NCBI GenBank assembly: GCA_949282215.1 | Contig: CASDPF010000011.1 | Location: 1 to 64,000, forward strand | Direction: 5' to 3' | DNA length: 64,000 nt | DNA from: an uncultured bacterium | GTDB taxonomy: Bacteria; Cyanobacteriota; Vampirovibrionia; Gastranaerophilales; Gastranaerophilaceae | In this document: positions 60,923-64,000 of the stretch, piece after piece | Numbering within the stretch: position 1 is the stretch's first letter | Layout of the letters: each line of letters opens with the position of its first letter | Made by a program: the position numbers and the translations under genes | Notes under the pieces: model-generated | Databases searched by the model: none | Seen by the model: only the letters and a program-made list of their open reading frames with translations | What the model was told of the DNA's origin: nothing

Positions 60923-62065
60923 ATGCAATATATGAACCTTATGAATTTATTCAGTAACATAAAGCCAAAAGATATCCTGCAATACTTGCCGGATGCGGTG
61001 TTCGTCGTAAAAGAAAATACAGGAGAAATAGTCTGGATAAATGAAAAAGCTGCAAGCCTTTTTGGATTAAATAAAGAAGAATTAGATGAAATAAATTTTA
61101 ATGATATTGTAGACAAAGGAACAGAACTTGCCGATAAATCATCACGCAAAGACATACCTATAATCGGAGGAGCTGTTGCAAGTTATGGAGAATTTTTTAT
61201 TGAACTTAATGCAACATTGTTAGATGATGAATATTTGATTACTATAAGAGATGTCACTGCGATGACAAATGTTTTGGCTAACGCTGAAAAAACAGGAAAA
61301 TTAAACCGAAACAAAAATTTGATGCTATCAAAACTATCTCATGAGTTTAAATCTCCTGTGCAGTCAATTCTCGGATTTTCAACTGCACTTACAGACGGAC
61401 TTGGCGGTGAAATTAATTCAAAGCAGCAAAAGTACGTAAAAATAATAAATAAAAATGCAAGTGAATTATTATATTTTATGGATAAGTTTTTTGAATTTTC
61501 AAACGTCGAATCATCCTTAAATGAATATTCATTCCTCACTTTTGATGTTGTAAATCTTATACAAAATGTAATTAAAAATAATGAACAACTCTTAAAAAAT
61601 AAAAATTTATCAATTAATATTGACGATGAAAAGCTTGTAGATAAAGCTATTTATAGTGATGAAAATGCAATAAAAACCATTTTGCAAAACATAATAGAAT
61701 TATCAATTAATCTCACTGAAATTGGATCAATAACAGTAGAGTTAAGTAACCCTGAACTTGATTTTGTGCAAAAAACAGGAGTTAAGTTAATTAAAGGAGC
61801 TACTACAAATTCATATATCCAAATTTCAATTATTGATAACGGAATAGGTCTTCAAGAAAATGAAATTGAAGGCATATTTGAACCTTATACCCAAGTTGAC
61901 AAATTAAATAAGAAAAATATAGTACGTTCTTTCTGCTTAGGCACCGCTAAAGAATTAGTCAGACACTTAAACGGTTCGATATGGCTTGCTACAGAAGTGA
62001 TGAAAGGTACTGTATTTAACGTAATTCTGCCGATTGAAAAGGGAGCTGTAAAACAGGATGAGTAA
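60923..62065 (+). CDS. PAS-domain sensor histidine kinase
   Basis: The 380-residue protein has a PAS domain (about 17-120, with [20 protein letters not shown] and [20 protein letters not shown]), a HisKA helix with the phospho-acceptor in [11 protein letters not shown] (His about 140) and a HATPase domain. In the HATPase, the G1-like [20 protein letters not shown] is clear and [10 protein letters not shown] ends the fold. No membrane helix is present, so it senses an internal signal. No response regulator is adjacent. The 3' end overlaps the ABC ATPase by eight bases, so the two are co-expressed. Confidence 0.9.
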   Translation: MQYMNLMNLFSNIKPKDILQYLPDAVFVVKENTGEIVWINEKAASLFGLNKEELDEINFNDIVDKGTELADKSSRKDIPIIGGAVASYGEFFIELNATLLDDEYLITIRDVTAMTNVLANAEKTGKLNRNKNLMLSKLSHEFKSPVQSILGFSTALTDGLGGEINSKQQKYVKIINKNASELLYFMDKFFEFSNVESSLNEYSFLTFDVVNLIQNVIKNNEQLLKNKNLSINIDDEKLVDKAIYSDENAIKTILQNIIELSINLTEIGSITVELSNPELDFVQKTGVKLIKGATTNSYIQISIIDNGIGLQENEIEGIFEPYTQVDKLNKKNIVRSFCLGTAKELVRHLNGSIWLATEVMKGTVFNVILPIEKGAVKQDE

Positions 62066-63053
62066 TGTAACATTAAAAGGGGTAAAAAAAATCTATGACA
62101 AAAAAGTAGTCATAGATAATATTGATTTGGAAATTAAGGATAAAGAATTTATAGTACTTGTAGGAGCTTCCGGCTGCGGGAAATCAACCATATTAAGAAT
62201 GATTGCAGGACTTGAAGAAATCACTGATGGAGAAATTCTAATCGGAGATAAAAAAGTTAATAACATCCAGCCAAAAGACAGAGATATAGCATTTGTATTC
62301 CAGAGTTACGCCCTATACCCTCATATGACGGTAAGAGAAAATATTGCATTCGGTCTGAAAATGAGAAAAGTTCCAAAAGAGGAAATTGAAAAAAAAGTTC
62401 TTGAAGCTGCAAAAATTTTGGATTTGACAGAGTATTTGGACAGAAAGCCAAAACAACTCTCAGGCGGACAACGACAAAGAGTAGCTCTTGGTCGTGCAAT
62501 AGTCAGAAATCCGAAAGTTTTTTTAATGGATGAACCCCTATCGAATTTAGATGCAAAATTAAGAGTTCAGATGAGAGCAGAAATAAAAAAACTCCACGAA
62601 AAACTCCAAACAACATTCATTTACGTAACTCACGACCAAACTGAAGCCCTCACAATGGGCGATAGAATTGTCGTACTTGATAAAGGTATTATTCAACAGG
62701 TAGACAGCCCTGAAGAAATTTATAGTAATCCTCAAAACATGTTTGTTGCAGGCTTTGTCGGTTCACCGCAAATGAATTTTATTTCAGGTGAAAATATTTC
62801 AGAGGAATTTAAAGGGAAAATTCTCGGCATAAGACCTGAAAAAATGATTACCGACGGAGAGTTTAAACTTACGGTAAATATTGATATGACAGAGCTTTTG
62901 GGCAGTGAAAAAATTGCATATTTTACTATAAGAGAAAATAAATGCAGTGCAAAACTTTCTGCTGATTTCAAGTTTGAAAAAACTCTTGATTTAAGTATAA
63001 GTCGTAATGACATATATCTTTTTGACAAAGATAGCGGAAAAAGAATAAACTAA
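62058..63053 (+). CDS. Sugar-type ABC transporter ATPase (UgpC/MsmK-like)
   Basis: The 331-residue ATPase has Walker [20 protein letters not shown] (about 36-54), Q-loop [17 protein letters not shown], signature [20 protein letters not shown] (about 132-151), Walker [14 protein letters not shown] and the switch His in [16 protein letters not shown]. The C-terminal regulatory part (MOP/TOBE) is shortened, about 95 residues after the core against the usual 125. The family energises oligosaccharide importers and often serves several of them. No permease or binding-protein genes are adjacent, so it is probably a shared subunit. Confidence 0.92.
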   Translation: MSNVTLKGVKKIYDKKVVIDNIDLEIKDKEFIVLVGASGCGKSTILRMIAGLEEITDGEILIGDKKVNNIQPKDRDIAFVFQSYALYPHMTVRENIAFGLKMRKVPKEEIEKKVLEAAKILDLTEYLDRKPKQLSGGQRQRVALGRAIVRNPKVFLMDEPLSNLDAKLRVQMRAEIKKLHEKLQTTFIYVTHDQTEALTMGDRIVVLDKGIIQQVDSPEEIYSNPQNMFVAGFVGSPQMNFISGENISEEFKGKILGIRPEKMITDGEFKLTVNIDMTELLGSEKIAYFTIRENKCSAKLSADFKFEKTLDLSISRNDIYLFDKDSGKRIN

Positions 63054-63370
63054 TCCAACAATGCTTTTGTAATCTTATAAATATCCTGCAGCCTATCTCT
63101 TGATATAGGTTTTATTCTTGCAATTATTTCGTCATACAAATCCACATCATCTTGTTGGTGGTCAAAGTCAAATAAATCTTTTATCTTACAATTCAATGCT
63201 TTTGCGAGTTTTTCAATATTGTCAGGGGACGGAAAACATCTGCCGGTTTCAATATTGCTCAAATTTCTTGTTGCAATATTTATAATTTCAGCAAGCTCTT
63301 CTTGCTTTAAATTATTAGCTTTTCGCAACTCTTGAATTCTTCTTCCCAATAATTTTTTGAGTTCTGCCAT
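63050..63370 (-). CDS. XRE-family helix-turn-helix regulator
   Basis: The 106-residue protein has a Cro/cI HTH ([20 protein letters not shown], then [20 protein letters not shown], about 12-53), then [12 protein letters not shown] and a C-terminal helix [10 protein letters not shown]...[10 protein letters not shown]. It is a paralogue of the regulator at 14768. The stop overlaps the ABC ATPase stop from the other strand by four bases. It is divergent from the pseudopilin at 63515. Confidence 0.87.
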   Translation of the reverse strand: MAELKKLLGRRIQELRKANNLKQEELAEIINIATRNLSNIETGRCFPSPDNIEKLAKALNCKIKDLFDFDHQQDDVDLYDEIIARIKPISRDRLQDIYKITKALLD

Positions 63371-63416
63371 AAATAACCTCTATTAATAAAGTACATTATT
63401 TTTAAATAAACTGAAC

Positions 63417-63461
63417 GATATAATATTAGTTATTGACAAAATAAATGATGTAATATATCAT
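63417..63461. promoter_or_regulatory. Pseudopilin promoter with operator-like repeats
   Basis: TTGACA (63433-63438), 17 bases, TATCAT (63456-63461). GATATAATAT (63417-63426) and GATGTAATAT (63447-63456) repeat with one mismatch at a pitch of 30 bp; the second lies within ATGAT-x7-ATCAT, a dyad over the -10. The first lies over a weak leftward -10 (TATATC) of the regulator. This is the plan seen at 14679. Confidence 0.6.
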
Positions 63462-63514
63462 GCAGATAAGATACAACACATCACAAATTTTAATTTTAAT
63501 GATGAGGAATTAGC

Positions 63515-64000
63515 ATGAAAAAAGTTGGTTTTATGCTGGCAGAAGTATTAATAACTCTGGGAATTATAGGAATAGTTGCAGCAATGACTCTACCTACATT
63601 GATGCAAAAAATCCAATATAAAAAATATGAATCGGGATACAAAGTAGCAGAAAACCTTATACACAATGCAGTAAATTATTTTCATACCCAAGATAGAATG
63701 ATATATGGAGAGACTTATTGCACCTCAAATAAAAACACAACAGAAACAGATTACTGTCAAGGAGGACAATATAAAGTATTTTCAGAGGTCCTTGCCGAAG
63801 CCTTCAGAGGAATACATGCATTAAACAAACAAGGGAAAGTACTAAATTCTTATTATAATTTCAGCAATAAAACAAAAATTTATGCAGGGATACTTGACGA
63901 CGGATATATGGAACTCGTAAATGGAATGAGCATTATCATTGAAACAGGAGCTTCCAGTAAATGTCCGATAATATTTTTTGACGTAAACGGATTTGAGAAT
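63515..64000 (+). CDS. Prepilin-like protein (C-terminus beyond window)
   Basis: ATG 63515 follows GATGAGGAATTAGC. The 162 visible residues start MKKVG|FMLAEVLITLGIIGIVAAMT, with Met replacing Thr at +2 of the usual FTLAE. The globular part has YCTSNKNTTETDYCQGGQYK and reaches IIFFDVNGFEN, the beginning of the DVNG motif, at the window edge. The frame is still open. It is divergent from the XRE gene at 63050. Whether it ends in DYPW cannot be seen. Confidence 0.87.
   Translation, partial: MKKVGFMLAEVLITLGIIGIVAAMTLPTLMQKIQYKKYESGYKVAENLIHNAVNYFHTQDRMIYGETYCTSNKNTTETDYCQGGQYKVFSEVLAEAFRGIHALNKQGKVLNSYYNFSNKTKIYAGILDDGYMELVNGMSIIIETGASSKCPIIFFDVNGFEN

Noticed and set aside
1-64000. tRNA, rRNA, CRISPR arrays or transposase genes
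   Set aside because: I looked for T-loop (GTTCGA-type) motifs, regularly spaced repeats and DDE-type ORFs by eye and found none; a covariance-model scan would be decisive for tRNAs and small RNAs.

Overview
The window reads as one contiguous piece of an AT-rich (roughly one-third G+C by eye), strictly anaerobic, diderm bacterial chromosome. LptC/OstA-type envelope genes, TolC and a MacAB-like pump indicate an outer membrane. Rubrerythrin, rubredoxins, a flavodiiron protein, a membrane pyrophosphatase and an acyl-CoA dehydratase activase indicate fermentative anaerobic life. The low G+C, the many prepilin-like proteins carrying a DVNG-x(3)-PN-x(2)-G-x-D motif, and proteins with short VNF/VSFG N-terminal tags make me favour a gut 'Melainabacteria'/Gastranaerophilales (non-photosynthetic Cyanobacteria) genome. 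That taxonomy is inference; no rRNA is present to confirm it. I saw no tRNA, rRNA, CRISPR array or classical transposase.

Layout. 1-5.6 kb: a minus-strand trmD-rimM operon headed by a repeat-rich zinc-ribbon protein, an AbrB-like/dtd pair, a pseudopilin, rlmN and a YkgJ-type cysteine-cluster protein. 5.6-18.2 kb: a two-copy repeat-domain membrane protein, an acyl-CoA dehydratase activase, a glycosyltransferase, three pseudopilins, two XRE regulators, a membrane pyrophosphatase, a GltA-type flavoprotein and a hairpin-packed element with 28-bp inverted ends. 18.2-33.4 kb (plus strand except one lytic transglycosylase): mutS2, a Stealth-type sugar phosphotransferase behind a poly-G tract, an M20 peptidase, mtnP, yggT, trkA-trkH, a second poly-G gene (pseudopilin) and a TolC/MacA/MacB efflux operon. 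33.4-41.3 kb (minus strand): phosphatase, aroE, topA, dprA, TPR protein, OstA-like, LptC-like and a pseudopilin. 41.4-49 kb: a poly-C tract before dapA, secD, a frameshifted secF, an XRE/pseudopilin pair, a PdxA-family dehydrogenase with a DUF1537 sugar-acid kinase, and ssb. 49-52 kb: an oxygen-defence block (Fur/PerR, rubredoxin, rubrerythrin, rubredoxin-like protein, flavodiiron protein). 52-64 kb: TPR protein, thrS, a secreted M16 peptidase, unknown proteins, aroQ, a PAS histidine kinase, an ABC ATPase and a fourth XRE/pseudopilin pair cut by the right edge.

The most unusual theme is the prepilin-like family. Eight members are scattered singly with no pilus-assembly genes nearby. Four are divergent from a small XRE repressor-like gene, with repeated operator-like sequences in the shared promoter region, and a fifth is divergent from an AbrB-like gene. 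One is out of frame behind an 11-G tract and one is interrupted by an in-frame TAA. Together with a Stealth gene behind another 11-G tract, this suggests a variably expressed surface repertoire controlled by local switches and slipped-strand tracts. The switching model is inference; the tracts, frames and repeats are visible directly.
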